This document shows, in pieces, positions 9,225-17,616 of a DNA stretch of 35,297 nucleotides (its first letter is position 1; the number at the start of each line of letters is the position of its first letter). Both the position numbers and the translations under genes were made by a program. Source of the DNA: Bacteroidota bacterium (lineage in GTDB: Bacteria > Bacteroidota > Bacteroidia > Chitinophagales > LD1); assembly GCA_947476645.1 (NCBI GenBank), contig CANJRM010000024.1, forward strand, positions 1-35,297, in the 5' to 3' direction. The notes beneath the pieces are model-generated. The model saw nothing but the letters and a program-made list of their open reading frames with translations. It was not told where the DNA came from and did not search any database.

Positions 9225-9734
9225 ATGAAAAAATTATTTCTGATGTTATGTTTTGGTGGAACAGCAATGTTAGCTGTGGCACAGGAAAAGAAGGAGGCAA
9301 CTCCCGCTGCTGCGCAACCACAAACCACTACAACGGCACCGGCACCGGATCCAAACGCTGCTGATTTCAAATGGGATAACACCACCATTGATTATGGTAC
9401 GGTTACCAAGGCTGACGAATCCAATTCAAAGCGCGAATTCAAATTCACGAACATTGGTAAGTCACCACTTATTATTTCTAGCTGCCGCGGAAGTTGTGGT
9501 TGCACGGTTCCTACTTGTCCTACCGAGCCAATCCTTCCAGGCAAAAGCGGAAGTATTTCGGTTCACTACGACATCAACCGTGTAGGTCCTTTTACAAAAA
9601 CTGTAACCGTTACTTCTAACGCAAAGAATCCAAACGAAACTTTGAAAATTACAGGAACTGTAAACGACCCTAATCCAGCTCCGGCTCCGACCACAACTCC
9701 TACAGTTGCACCAACACAAAATCAACCTCACTAG
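9225..9734 (+). CDS. DUF1573 domain secreted protein
   Basis: A 169-residue protein. Residues 1-19 form a Sec signal peptide (MKKLFLMLCFGGTAMLAVAQ), followed by an Ala/Pro/Thr-rich linker. Residues 47-147 are a DUF1573 beta-sandwich (ASH/MSP-like Ig fold): F-x-F-x-N-x-G-x-x-P-L-I-I-x-S, the conserved CGCTVP stretch, P-I-L-P-G-x-x-G-x-I-x-V-x-Y and a final T-V-x-S-N-A-x-x-P. The tail is again Pro/Thr-rich and ends NQPH, so both flanks look like flexible linkers. It is probably periplasmic or surface exposed; the family is abundant in Bacteroidota and has no settled function. It has a perfect consensus promoter and a very strong terminator, which suggests high expression. Confidence 0.93.
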   Translation: MKKLFLMLCFGGTAMLAVAQEKKEATPAAAQPQTTTTAPAPDPNAADFKWDNTTIDYGTVTKADESNSKREFKFTNIGKSPLIISSCRGSCGCTVPTCPTEPILPGKSGSISVHYDINRVGPFTKTVTVTSNAKNPNETLKITGTVNDPNPAPAPTTTPTVAPTQNQPH

Positions 9735-9745
9735 TATTTAGTGAG
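9727..9745 (+). other. Small hairpin across the DUF1573 stop codon
   Basis: CTCACTA (9727-9733) pairs perfectly with TAGTGAG (9739-9745) around a 5-nt loop. The TAG stop (9732-9734) lies in the stem and loop. It directly precedes the terminator hairpin. Confidence 0.5.
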
Positions 9746-9756
9746 TTAAATTGCAT

Positions 9757-9796
9757 AAACGGGTTCCGAAAATTTTCGGAACCCGTTTTGTTTTTT
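9757..9796 (+). terminator. Strong rho-independent terminator of the DUF1573 gene
   Basis: AAACGGGTTCCGAAAA (9757-9772) is followed at once by its exact reverse complement (9773-9788), a perfect 32-nt palindrome with GC-rich core, and then by TGTTTTTT. It insulates the downstream rlmN gene. Confidence 0.93.
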
Positions 9797-9832
9797 AAGA
9801 ACCCGAAGCCTTTATTTTACATTCGCACCTCA

Positions 9833-10873
9833 ATGAATTTGAAACCCGACATACGAAAATTTTCTTCGGAAGAAATGATTGCTGAATTTGAAAAATTGAG
9901 CGAACCGAAGTTTCGCGCTAAGCAGGTGCATGAATGGCTATGGAAAAAATCGGCAAGAAATTTTGAAGAGATGACCAATCTTTCAAAAGACCTTCGAACA
10001 AAACTTTCAGAACAATTTTCTTTCTATTCTGTTACCGAAAACATTGTTCAGAAAAGTTCGGACGGAACGGTGAAACTCGGGATGAAATTACACGATGACC
10101 GTTTAGTGGAAGGAGTAATGATTCCCGATGATGAACGGAATACCGCTTGTGTTTCTTCACAGGTTGGCTGTACACTGAGTTGCACTTTTTGCGCTACCGG
10201 TTTTTTAAAGCGCGAACGAAATTTAGAAGCGGGAGAAATTTATGACCAAGTTGTTTTGCTCAACAAACACGCCATTGAACACAGCGGAAAACAACTCACC
10301 AATATTGTTTACATGGGTATGGGCGAACCTTTGCTCAATTACGATAACGTGATGCAAAGCATTCGTTATATCACTTCGCCTGATGGATTGAACATGGCGC
10401 AAAAGCGAATTACTGTTTCTACTTCAGGAATTGTTCGTGGTATAAAACGGTTGGCTGATGAAGGAATGAAATTCAATCTCGCGCTTTCGCTTCATGCGCC
10501 TACAAATGAAAAGCGAAATAAAATTATGGACATCAATCAGTCGAATCCATTGGAGGAGGTAATGGATGCGCTCAATTATTTCTATGAAAAAACAGGGAAC
10601 AAAATCACCTTCGAATATATTTTGTTCGACAAGTTCAATGATTCCATTGAAGACGCTGACCGTCTATATTATCTCACCGACCAGGTTCCTTCTTTTGTAA
10701 ACATCATCGAGTTCAATAACGTAACGGGTGTTGATTTGCGAAAAGCGAAGCGCGAAAACAGAGATACGTTTGTTGAATATTTGCGCAACAAAGAGGTGAA
10801 TGTTGCCATTCGCAGAAGTCGCGGAAAAGATATTGACGCTGCCTGCGGTCAGTTAGCGAATAAAAACGACTGA
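9833..10873 (+). CDS. rlmN: 23S rRNA (A2503-C2)/tRNA (A37-C2) methyltransferase RlmN
   Basis: A 346-residue radical-SAM enzyme that methylates C2 of A2503 in 23S rRNA and of A37 in some tRNAs, which supports translational accuracy. The ATG at 9833 (MNLKPDIRKFSSEEM) is chosen because the longer frame opens with a TTG inside the preceding terminator. The [4Fe-4S] motif C-x-x-x-C-x-x-C is at Cys113, Cys117 and Cys120 (CTLSCTFCATGF). The GEP-type SAM segment is MGMGEPLLNYDNV, and the second catalytic cysteine is in DAACGQL near the C-terminus. The N-terminal helical domain (FRAKQVHEWLW) is normal. It converges with asd with only 5 bp between stop codons and no obvious shared terminator. Confidence 0.97.
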   Translation: MNLKPDIRKFSSEEMIAEFEKLSEPKFRAKQVHEWLWKKSARNFEEMTNLSKDLRTKLSEQFSFYSVTENIVQKSSDGTVKLGMKLHDDRLVEGVMIPDDERNTACVSSQVGCTLSCTFCATGFLKRERNLEAGEIYDQVVLLNKHAIEHSGKQLTNIVYMGMGEPLLNYDNVMQSIRYITSPDGLNMAQKRITVSTSGIVRGIKRLADEGMKFNLALSLHAPTNEKRNKIMDINQSNPLEEVMDALNYFYEKTGNKITFEYILFDKFNDSIEDADRLYYLTDQVPSFVNIIEFNNVTGVDLRKAKRENRDTFVEYLRNKEVNVAIRRSRGKDIDAACGQLANKND

Positions 10874-10878
10874 GAAAT

Positions 10879-11868
10879 TTACAGTAATCCTTTCTCTAAT
10901 AGATACTCCGCAATTTGCACTGCATTCGTAGCTGCACCCTTGCGAAGATTATCAGAAACTATCCAGCAGTTGAGTGTATTCGCCTGGCTCTCATCTCTGC
11001 GAATTCTTCCAACAAAAGTATCGTCTTTATCATGCGCATGAATTGGCATTGGATATTTGAGGTTCTTCACATCATCAACTACAACAACACCGGGGGAGTT
11101 AGATAAAAGCGTGCGCACTTCATCTACATCAAAATCCTTTTCGAATTCAATATTCACGCTCTCGCTGTGCCCGCCAATTGTAGGTATGCGCACCGTTGTT
11201 GCAGTAACTCGAATAGAATCATCGCCCATAATCTTCTTGGTTTCGTGCACCATTTTCATTTCTTCCTTGGTGTAACCGTTATCCAAAAACACATCAATAT
11301 GAGGCAGCGCGTTCATGTCAATCTGATACGCGTAAGCCATCTCTCCTTTAATACCTGCCCGCTCGTTCATCATCTGGTCAACAGCTTTCTTACCAGTGCC
11401 CGTCACGCTCTGGTAAGTAGAAACAACTACTCTCTTGATTTTGTACTTATCGTGCAGCGGCTTCAACACCACCACCATTTGTATAGTCGAGCAATTTGGA
11501 TTCGCAATAATTTTATCATTTGCCGTAAGCACATATGCATTTACTTCAGGCACTACGAGCGGAACACCCGGCTCCATTCTCCATGCGCTGGAATTATCAA
11601 TCACCGTGCATCCGATAGCCGCAAACTTTGGCGCGAGTTCTTTTGAAGTGGAACCACCGGCACTGAAAATTGCAACGTTTGGTTTCATATCCAAAGCCGT
11701 TTGAAAACTTACCACAGCAAAATCTTTTCCCTTAAAAGAAACAATCTTGCCCACGCTCTTCTCACTTGCTACAGGAATCAATTCTGTAACAGGAAAACTT
11801 CTTTCTGCCAAAACCTGCAACATTTTTGTGCCTACTAAACCGGTGGCACCTACTACGGCTACTTTCAT
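10879..11868 (-). CDS. asd: Aspartate-semialdehyde dehydrogenase
   Basis: A 329-residue NADP-dependent enzyme converting aspartyl phosphate to aspartate semialdehyde, the branch point to lysine/diaminopimelate, methionine and threonine. The N-terminal Rossmann motif is VVGATGLVGTKML (G-x-x-G-x-x-G). The catalytic cysteine is Cys126 in ANPNCSTIQM. The catalytic histidine lies in RIPTIGGHSESVNIEF, and the SVTGTGKKAVDQM loop is also as expected. Length is normal. It stands alone, without lysC or other pathway genes nearby, divergent from uvrD and convergent with rlmN. Confidence 0.97.
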   Translation of the reverse strand: MKVAVVGATGLVGTKMLQVLAERSFPVTELIPVASEKSVGKIVSFKGKDFAVVSFQTALDMKPNVAIFSAGGSTSKELAPKFAAIGCTVIDNSSAWRMEPGVPLVVPEVNAYVLTANDKIIANPNCSTIQMVVVLKPLHDKYKIKRVVVSTYQSVTGTGKKAVDQMMNERAGIKGEMAYAYQIDMNALPHIDVFLDNGYTKEEMKMVHETKKIMGDDSIRVTATTVRIPTIGGHSESVNIEFEKDFDVDEVRTLLSNSPGVVVVDDVKNLKYPMPIHAHDKDDTFVGRIRRDESQANTLNCWIVSDNLRKGAATNAVQIAEYLLEKGLL

Positions 11869-11931
11869 TTCTGTTTTATTTTTAATGATGAAAACGGATG
11901 CGAATGTAAAAGAGAAACAGAAACATTTCTA

Positions 11932-11961
11932 TTGTTCAAAAATGTTTCTTACAAAGATTTG
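11932..11961 (+). promoter_or_regulatory. Bacteroidota-type promoter for uvrD
   Basis: TTG (11932-11934), exactly 19 nt, then AAGATTTG (11954-11961), which differs from TAnnTTTG only in its first base. The leader to the ATG at 11982 would be about 15 nt. Confidence 0.55.
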
Positions 11962-11981
11962 TCAAGTTCTATTTTCACCGC

Positions 11982-14288
11982 ATGAATTATTTGGAAGAAT
12001 TAAATGATGCCCAGCGCGAAGCGGTGGTTAACAGCGATGGACCCACGCTCATTGTGGCGGGTCCGGGCTCGGGTAAAACTCGTGTGCTTACTTATCGCAT
12101 TGCTCACTTATTAAATAATGATGTTGACCCTTTTGGAATTCTCGCACTTACATTCACCAATAAAGCGGCAGAAGCCATGCGCAGTCGTATCGAAAAAATT
12201 TCGGGCAACAACGCGCGAAGTTTATACATGGGCACTTTTCACTCGGTATTTGCAAGAATTTTACGAGTAGAAGCACCGCGCCTTGGCTTCCCTTCCAACT
12301 TCACCATTTACGATGCCGAAGATTCAAAGTCGTTGATTAAAACAATTATTAAAGAGCAGAATCTTGATGATAAAATCTACAAACCGAATTTAGTTTACAA
12401 TAGAATTTCATCGGCAAAAAATGACCTCATTACTCCACAAGCTTATGTAAATGATGGTGAGCTTTTAGATGAAGACCGCAACGCAAGAAGACCGGCACTC
12501 GGCAAACTCTATCAGATTTATTGCGAGCGTTGTTTCAAAAGTGGGGCGATGGATTTTGATGATTTGCTGTTGCACACACACACCATTCTCGAAAAATTTC
12601 CCGATGCGCTTCATAAGTATCAGCACAAATTTCGTTACGTGCTCATTGATGAGTTTCAGGATACGAACACGCTTCAGTATTCTATTGTAAGAAGAATAGC
12701 CGATGTGTTTCAAAACATAACGGTGGTTGGTGATGATGCGCAAAGTATCTACGCCTTTCGCGGTGCTACCATTGACAATATTCTGAATTTCGAAAAAGAT
12801 TTTCCTGAACTAAAAGTTTACAAACTTGAACAGAATTACCGCAGCACACAAAACATTGTGAAAGCCGCCAACGAGTTAATTCATCGCAATAAGAACCAAC
12901 TCAAAAAAGAAATCTGGACAGAGAACGTAAAAGGCGAAGCGATAAAAATTGTGCGCACACCAAGCGATAACGAAGAAGGAAGATGGGTGGCAGATTCCAT
13001 TCAGGAATTGAAAATGCGCGAGCATTATCACAACAACGACTTCGCTATTTTATATCGCACCAATGCGCAGAGCCGTGCGTTTGAGGAAGCCTTGCGCAGG
13101 TTTAATATTCCGTATAAAATTTACGGAGGCATGAGTTTTTATCAACGCAGAGAAATTAAAGACTTGCTAGCTTACATGAAACTCTCGGTGAATCATTACG
13201 ATGAAGAAGCGCTGAAACGTGTAATCAATTATCCTGCGCGCGGCATTGGTCAAACAACGCTTGATAAAATTTCGATTCAAGCTACTAATGAAAATCGCAG
13301 GGTTTGGGATGTGCTCGAAAATATTTTCATCTACGATTTTCCCGCACGCACCAAAAATGCTATTGAGGAATTTGTGATGATGATAAAGAGCTTTGCTGCG
13401 CAGCAATTAAAAATGACCGCTTACGATTTAGCGGCTCACATTGGCAAAACGACCAAACTGATTGCTGAACTTTACAATGACAAAACGGTTGAAGGCATCA
13501 GTCGCTATGAAAACATTCAGGAGTTGTTGAACTCTATTAAAGAGTTCGTGGAAGATGATGAAGTAAACGAATCCATCAGCGTAGAAGATTCTGCTGGTTT
13601 AGCAAACGACAAATCACTTGGTTCGTTTTTGCAAACAGTAACCTTACTTACAGGTGATGAAAAAAGCACTGAAAATATTGACAGCGTAAAAATGATGACC
13701 ATTCACTCGGCAAAAGGTCTGGAGTTTAAAGCGGTGTATGTGGTGGGTATGGAAGAAAATTTATTTCCTGGCGCGCAATCGCTTTACAGTATGGAAGATT
13801 TGGAAGAAGAACGCAGATTGTTTTATGTAGCCATCACTCGTGCCGAAGCCAGATTATTTTTGACTTACGCAAACACCCGCTATAAATTCGGACAGCTTAA
13901 TTACTGCGAAGCGAGCCGTTTCTTACAAGAAGTTCCTGAAGAGTTGATTTCCTATCATGGTGATTTGAAGAAACCAAAGGTGCATCAACAGCATCAACCC
14001 GTTTCCACTTTTTCAAGAATTGTTTCTCCGCCAAAGTATACGCCAACTGCTTCGGAATCGTCAAACACTTCAAAAGTTCACGACAGTTCTGAGCCGTTTA
14101 TTCCTGATGATGCAAACACGTTGCAAACCGGAATGGAAGTGCTACACGAAAAATTTGGTGAAGGTAAAGTAGTGAGTATAGAAGGTAACGGTGCGAATAA
14201 AATTGCGAGTATTTTTTTCAGTGCTTATGGTGTCAAAAAAATCATGCTCAAATTTGCCAAGGTCAAAATTTTGAGTGGTGGCAATTAA
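11982..14288 (+). CDS. uvrD: UvrD/PcrA-type ATP-dependent 3'-5' DNA helicase
   Basis: A 768-residue superfamily 1A helicase. Motifs in order: Q-motif region LNDAQREAV at the start, Walker A AGPGSGKT (about 26-33), TFTNKAAEAM (Ia), Walker B IDEFQDTN (about 222-229), GDDAQSIYAFRGA (III), QNYRS (IV, about 284), TIHSAKGLEF (V, about 572) and VAITRAEARLFL (VI). The C-terminal 50 residues (EVLHEKFGEGKVVSIEG...VKIL) form the UvrD/PcrA Tudor-like domain that contacts RNA polymerase. It acts in nucleotide excision and mismatch repair and in removing transcription or replication blocks. The insert between motif VI and the Tudor domain is Ser/Pro-rich and probably flexible. PcrA and UvrD cannot be told apart here and the symbol is nominal. 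Confidence 0.95.
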   Translation: MNYLEELNDAQREAVVNSDGPTLIVAGPGSGKTRVLTYRIAHLLNNDVDPFGILALTFTNKAAEAMRSRIEKISGNNARSLYMGTFHSVFARILRVEAPRLGFPSNFTIYDAEDSKSLIKTIIKEQNLDDKIYKPNLVYNRISSAKNDLITPQAYVNDGELLDEDRNARRPALGKLYQIYCERCFKSGAMDFDDLLLHTHTILEKFPDALHKYQHKFRYVLIDEFQDTNTLQYSIVRRIADVFQNITVVGDDAQSIYAFRGATIDNILNFEKDFPELKVYKLEQNYRSTQNIVKAANELIHRNKNQLKKEIWTENVKGEAIKIVRTPSDNEEGRWVADSIQELKMREHYHNNDFAILYRTNAQSRAFEEALRRFNIPYKIYGGMSFYQRREIKDLLAYMKLSVNHYDEEALKRVINYPARGIGQTTLDKISIQATNENRRVWDVLENIFIYDFPARTKNAIEEFVMMIKSFAAQQLKMTAYDLAAHIGKTTKLIAELYNDKTVEGISRYENIQELLNSIKEFVEDDEVNESISVEDSAGLANDKSLGSFLQTVTLLTGDEKSTENIDSVKMMTIHSAKGLEFKAVYVVGMEENLFPGAQSLYSMEDLEEERRLFYVAITRAEARLFLTYANTRYKFGQLNYCEASRFLQEVPEELISYHGDLKKPKVHQQHQPVSTFSRIVSPPKYTPTASESSNTSKVHDSSEPFIPDDANTLQTGMEVLHEKFGEGKVVSIEGNGANKIASIFFSAYGVKKIMLKFAKVKILSGGN

Positions 14289-14461
14289 GCGCAGTTTGGC
14301 AATGCAGAATCTTTTCTTCATGTTTACATCGTCTTCACAAAGCAGTTTTGATTTTTGAGCGTTGATAATCCATCCTTTCAATTCGTTCAGCAATCTTCAA
14401 AAACAGCGATATCGTTTACAGAATTTTTTCTGATAAAATCATTTTATAAAAACCAAAAGCT

Positions 14462-15148
14462 ATGGAGTATAACTCAAGCAGAAGTAAATTAGTATTGAAA
14501 GAATATGGTCGTCACGTGCAGCTCATTGTAGAAAGTTGCATGAGAGAGAAAGACCCTGAAAGAAGAAACCAGTTTGCCAAGGAAATTATTGAACTGATGG
14601 GTCAGTTGAATCCGCACCTGCGCAACATCGAAGATTTTCGCCACAAATTGTGGGACCATCTTTTTATCATGAGCGATTACAAACTCAAAGTAGAATCGCC
14701 ATATCCTATTAAAGACCGCGCTGAAATTGAAGCCAAGCCAAAGCGTTTGCCTTATCCGCAATCGCGTATTCGCTTTAAGCACTACGGAAAAAATGTGGAG
14801 TCGCTGGTGGTGAAAGCAATTGCTACCGAAGACCCTGAAAAGAATGCGCTGTTTACACAATGCATCGGTAACTTTATGAAACTGGCTTACCAGAGTTTCA
14901 GCAACGATAACGTGAACGATGAAACCATTAAAGCCGATATCAAAATTCTTTCTAAAGGCAAATTACAACTCACCGATGACCAGGACATCAACTCGCTTGC
15001 GCGGGCAAACAAAGTGAAAGCCGTTAGAAGTGACGGACGTGGCGAAGGCGGAAGACATAAAGGTGGTGGCGGTGGAAAATTCCGTCACGGTAGTGGTGGC
15101 GGTGGCGGACAAAACCGCAACAAGAATTTTAAGAAGAAAAAGTATTAA
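14462..15148 (+). CDS. DUF4290 domain protein with Gly/Lys-rich tail
   Basis: A 228-residue cytoplasmic protein. Residues 1-180 match DUF4290, a Bacteroidota-specific family: it opens with L-K-E-Y-G-R-H-V-Q-x-x-V-E and has a second copy-like stretch F-K-H-Y-G-K-N-V-E-S-L-V, indicating an internal repeat of the same helical unit. The tail (about 190-228) is low complexity: Gly runs with His, Lys, Arg and Asn, ending KKKKY. Such basic Gly-rich tails often bind RNA, which is inference here. It follows uvrD by 173 bp and has its own terminator. The gene lies just upstream of murA, an arrangement I believe is common in this phylum. No biochemical function is known to me. Confidence 0.88.
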   Translation: MEYNSSRSKLVLKEYGRHVQLIVESCMREKDPERRNQFAKEIIELMGQLNPHLRNIEDFRHKLWDHLFIMSDYKLKVESPYPIKDRAEIEAKPKRLPYPQSRIRFKHYGKNVESLVVKAIATEDPEKNALFTQCIGNFMKLAYQSFSNDNVNDETIKADIKILSKGKLQLTDDQDINSLARANKVKAVRSDGRGEGGRHKGGGGGKFRHGSGGGGGQNRNKNFKKKKY

Positions 15149-15159
15149 GAGAAGTATTG

Positions 15160-15376
15160 AGTAGTTAGTAATTAGAAGTTAGACAATAGAAGAAATCCCT
15201 CGCAAATGTTGCGATGGATTTTTTGTTTGAACAAATTCATTGCTTTCAACAAGTTGTTGTTATTAGCTTTAAGAGGCAAGTTCTTAAAAGCTTGAAACTT
15301 TTTCGAAGTTTTACTGCCAAGTAAAATCACCTTCGCGTTATTGTTGCATTTATCTAATTACTAATTACTAACTACT
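15160..15376. repeat. 217-bp spacer element bounded by a perfect 16-bp inverted repeat
   Basis: AGTAGTTAGTAATTAG at 15160-15175 is repeated as its exact reverse complement at 15361-15376. Inside are the terminator hairpin at 15193-15221 and a perfect 7-bp hairpin TTTTACT/AGTAAAA (15309-15326). No reading frame is present. It could be a small nonautonomous mobile element or chance low-complexity TA-rich sequence. A further hairpin, TCCCGC/GCGGGA (15378-15397), lies just before murA. Confidence 0.5.
15193..15226 (+). terminator. Rho-independent terminator of the DUF4290 gene
   Basis: AAATCC-C-TCGCAA (15193-15205), loop ATG, then TTGCGA-T-GGATTT (15209-15221), with one internal mismatch. It runs into TTTTTG and lies 45 bp past the stop codon. 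Confidence 0.85.
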
Positions 15377-15415
15377 CTCCCGCTGAGAAAGGCGGGATGA
15401 GACAAATACTATTTC

Positions 15416-16723
15416 ATGTCTAACTCTTTCGAAGTAATCGGTGGCAAAAAATTAAAAGGAGAAATAACTCCGCAAGGTGCAAAGAACGAAGCGTTGCAAA
15501 TTCTTTGCGCGGTTTTGTTGACTCCCGAAAAAGTAACCATCAGCAATATTCCGGCAATTCGCGATGTGCTGGCGCTCATTGATATTCTGCAAGACCTTGG
15601 AGTAAAAGTTGAAAAGCTGAGTGAAGACACTTACACTTTTAAGGCAGATAATATTGACCTTGATTTTTTAAAAACAGATACTTACAAAAAGAAAGGAGCA
15701 TCGCTTCGCGGAAGTATTATGATTATGGGTCCGCTGCTTACGCGTTTCAAAAAAGCATACTTACCGAAGCCCGGTGGCGATAAAATTGGCAGAAGAAGAT
15801 TGGATACGCACTTCCTCGGTTTCGAAAAATTGGGAGCCAAATTTAATTACGACAGCAACGAAACTTTTTACAGCGTTGAAGCAAGTAACCTCAAAGGCAC
15901 TTATGTTTTGCTCGATGAACCTTCGGTTACAGGTACTGCAAATATTGTGATGACTGCGGTGATGGCAAAAGGGAAGACAACCATTTTCAACGCAGCTTGC
16001 GAACCTTATTTGCAACAGCTTTGCGAAATGCTCAATCGCATGGGAGCAAAAATTTCGGGTGTTGGTTCCAACTTGCTTTATGTAGAAGGTGTAGATGCGC
16101 TCGGAGGAACAGAGCATCGCATGTTGCCCGACATGATTGAGATTGGAAGTTTCATTGGTCTGGCAGCTATGACTCAAAGCGAAATCACGATTAAGAATTG
16201 CCGCATTGATATGCTTGGAAATATTCTTCCGGTTTTTGAAAAACTAGGAATTGAAATGGAATACCGCGGAGATGATATTCATATTCCTGCGCGCGACCAT
16301 TTCGAAATTCAACGGTTTATTGATGGTTCTATTCTCACTGTTAGCGATGGACCTTGGCCGCTCTTCACACCCGATTTAATTTCAATTGTATTAGTTACAG
16401 CTACACAATCAAAAGGCAGTGTGCTCATTCATCAAAAAATGTTTGAGAGCCGTTTGTTCTTCGTTGATAAACTGATTGACATGGGTGCGCAGATTATTTT
16501 ATGCGACCCGCATCGCGCTACTGTTATCGGCATTGACCGAGCTTATAAACTTCGCGGCATTACTATGAGTTCGCCTGATATACGCGCGGGTGTTGCCTTG
16601 CTCATTGCAGCATTAAGTGCCGAAGGCAAATCAACCATCAACAACAGCGAACAAATTGACCGCGGCTATCAGCGAATTGATGAGCGATTGAATGCTATTG
16701 GTGCGCAGATAAAGAGAGTGTAG
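15416..16723 (+). CDS. murA: UDP-N-acetylglucosamine 1-carboxyvinyltransferase (MurA), Asp-type active site
   Basis: A 435-residue enzyme that adds enolpyruvate from PEP to UDP-GlcNAc, the first committed step of peptidoglycan synthesis, in the cytoplasm. The substrate lysine is in GAKNEAL (about residue 23). The repeated inside-out alpha/beta fold shows as G-x-x-x-x-G-E-I, RGSIMIMGPLLTRF and SSPDIRAGVALLIAAL. The C-terminal RGYQRIDERL carries the conserved arginine. The mobile catalytic loop reads PKPGGDKIGRRRLDTH: Asp122 stands where Escherichia coli has Cys115, the fosfomycin target. The C-to-D form is active in other bacteria and is not alkylated, so intrinsic fosfomycin insensitivity is predicted. 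AroA is ruled out by the loop and the N-terminus. Confidence 0.96.
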   Translation: MSNSFEVIGGKKLKGEITPQGAKNEALQILCAVLLTPEKVTISNIPAIRDVLALIDILQDLGVKVEKLSEDTYTFKADNIDLDFLKTDTYKKKGASLRGSIMIMGPLLTRFKKAYLPKPGGDKIGRRRLDTHFLGFEKLGAKFNYDSNETFYSVEASNLKGTYVLLDEPSVTGTANIVMTAVMAKGKTTIFNAACEPYLQQLCEMLNRMGAKISGVGSNLLYVEGVDALGGTEHRMLPDMIEIGSFIGLAAMTQSEITIKNCRIDMLGNILPVFEKLGIEMEYRGDDIHIPARDHFEIQRFIDGSILTVSDGPWPLFTPDLISIVLVTATQSKGSVLIHQKMFESRLFFVDKLIDMGAQIILCDPHRATVIGIDRAYKLRGITMSSPDIRAGVALLIAALSAEGKSTINNSEQIDRGYQRIDERLNAIGAQIKRV

Positions 16724-16854
16724 CCGTCTGCCATAATTTCAAATCCCTTACATCCCTTGTCCTAAAGTCACTTGACTTTCGCCTCAACTCGCCAATTTGT
16801 CCTCTACTTGCCATCAGGCAAAATAATTGATATTCGCCCCCTTAAATTTATACT

Positions 16855-17538
16855 ATGGAAGGGAACAAAGACAATTTTGACAAAGAAAATCTGAACGAAC
16901 GTGTAGAGCAGATTAAAAATTCGGTAACCGAAAAAGCAACTGAATTTGCTGCCGATGCAAAAGGCAAAGCCGAAAATTTTGCAGGCAAAACTTTAGATGC
17001 TGCCGAAAAAATTCTGAACGATGTTTTCAAAAAAAACAAACCTGAAGACACAGAATTTGAAGAAGAAAAAACTGACCCTAAGGATGTTGAAATAGCCGAA
17101 CTGAAAAAAGAACTTGATGAACTGCGCGATAAATATGTTCGTCTGTATGCCGATTTTGACAATGCAAAAAAACGCATGGCGAAAGAAAGATTGGAGTTAA
17201 TCTTAACTGCTTCAAAAGATATTGTAAAAGATTTATTGCCTGTGTTGGATGATTTTGAGCGCGCACAAAAAGCGGTTGCCAATTCATCGGATGTTAATGC
17301 TGTAAAAGAAGGATTGAACTTGGTTCACACAAAATTGGTGAATACACTTTCTTCAAAGGGATTGAAACCAATGGAGAGCATCGGCAAAGAATTTAATGTA
17401 GAAGAGCACGAAGCTATTACTGAAATTCCTGCACCAACACCTGAACAAGAAGGAAAAGTAATTGACGAAGCAGAGAAAGGATATTTTTTGAACGATAAGA
17501 TTATTCGATTTGCTAAGGTATTTGTAGGAAAAAAGTAA
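16855..17538 (+). CDS. grpE: Nucleotide exchange factor GrpE
   Basis: A 227-residue cytoplasmic co-chaperone that releases ADP from DnaK. Residues 1-75 are a charged, low-complexity N-terminal extension. Residues about 78-130 form the long dimerising coiled coil (EIAELKKELDELRDKYVRLY-type heptads followed by ADFDNAKKRMAKE). The C-terminal beta domain carries L-L-P-V-L-D-D-F-E-R-A, E-F-N-V-E-E-H-E-A-I and the final EKGYFLNDKIIRFAKVFVGK, all diagnostic for GrpE. It is followed after 78 bp by dnaJ on the same strand, the usual chaperone pair. dnaK is not in the window. No heat-shock operator such as CIRCE was seen upstream. The upstream spacer (16724-16854) contains CTTGTCC-type low-complexity sequence only. 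Confidence 0.96.
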   Translation: MEGNKDNFDKENLNERVEQIKNSVTEKATEFAADAKGKAENFAGKTLDAAEKILNDVFKKNKPEDTEFEEEKTDPKDVEIAELKKELDELRDKYVRLYADFDNAKKRMAKERLELILTASKDIVKDLLPVLDDFERAQKAVANSSDVNAVKEGLNLVHTKLVNTLSSKGLKPMESIGKEFNVEEHEAITEIPAPTPEQEGKVIDEAEKGYFLNDKIIRFAKVFVGKK

Positions 17539-17549
17539 ACAGGAAAACC

Positions 17550-17592
17550 GGAAATCAGGAAAACGGCAACTCAGTTTTGTCTGCTGATTTCC
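17550..17592 (+). other. Inverted repeat between grpE and dnaJ
   Basis: GGAAATCAG (17550-17558) pairs with CTGATTTCC (17584-17592), perfect 9 bp with a 25-nt loop. There is no T tract, so it is not a classical terminator. It may be an RNA processing or stability element in the grpE-dnaJ message. Confidence 0.4.
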
Positions 17593-17616
17593 TGACTAAC
17601 GGATTAACAGATTAAC

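Noticed and set aside
9788-9832. Extended N-terminus of rlmN from a TTG codon
   Set aside because: It begins inside the terminator hairpin of the previous gene and is not needed for the RlmN fold.
15761-16177. 138-residue ORF antisense to murA
   Set aside because: Cys/His-rich, domain-free frame opposite a strongly conserved gene.
15416-16723. EPSP synthase (AroA) instead of MurA
   Set aside because: The N-terminal GAKNEAL and the PGGDKIG loop are MurA features.
16724-16854. Regulatory element upstream of grpE
   Set aside because: Only CTTGTCC-like low-complexity words; no CIRCE, no consensus promoter and no strong hairpin seen.
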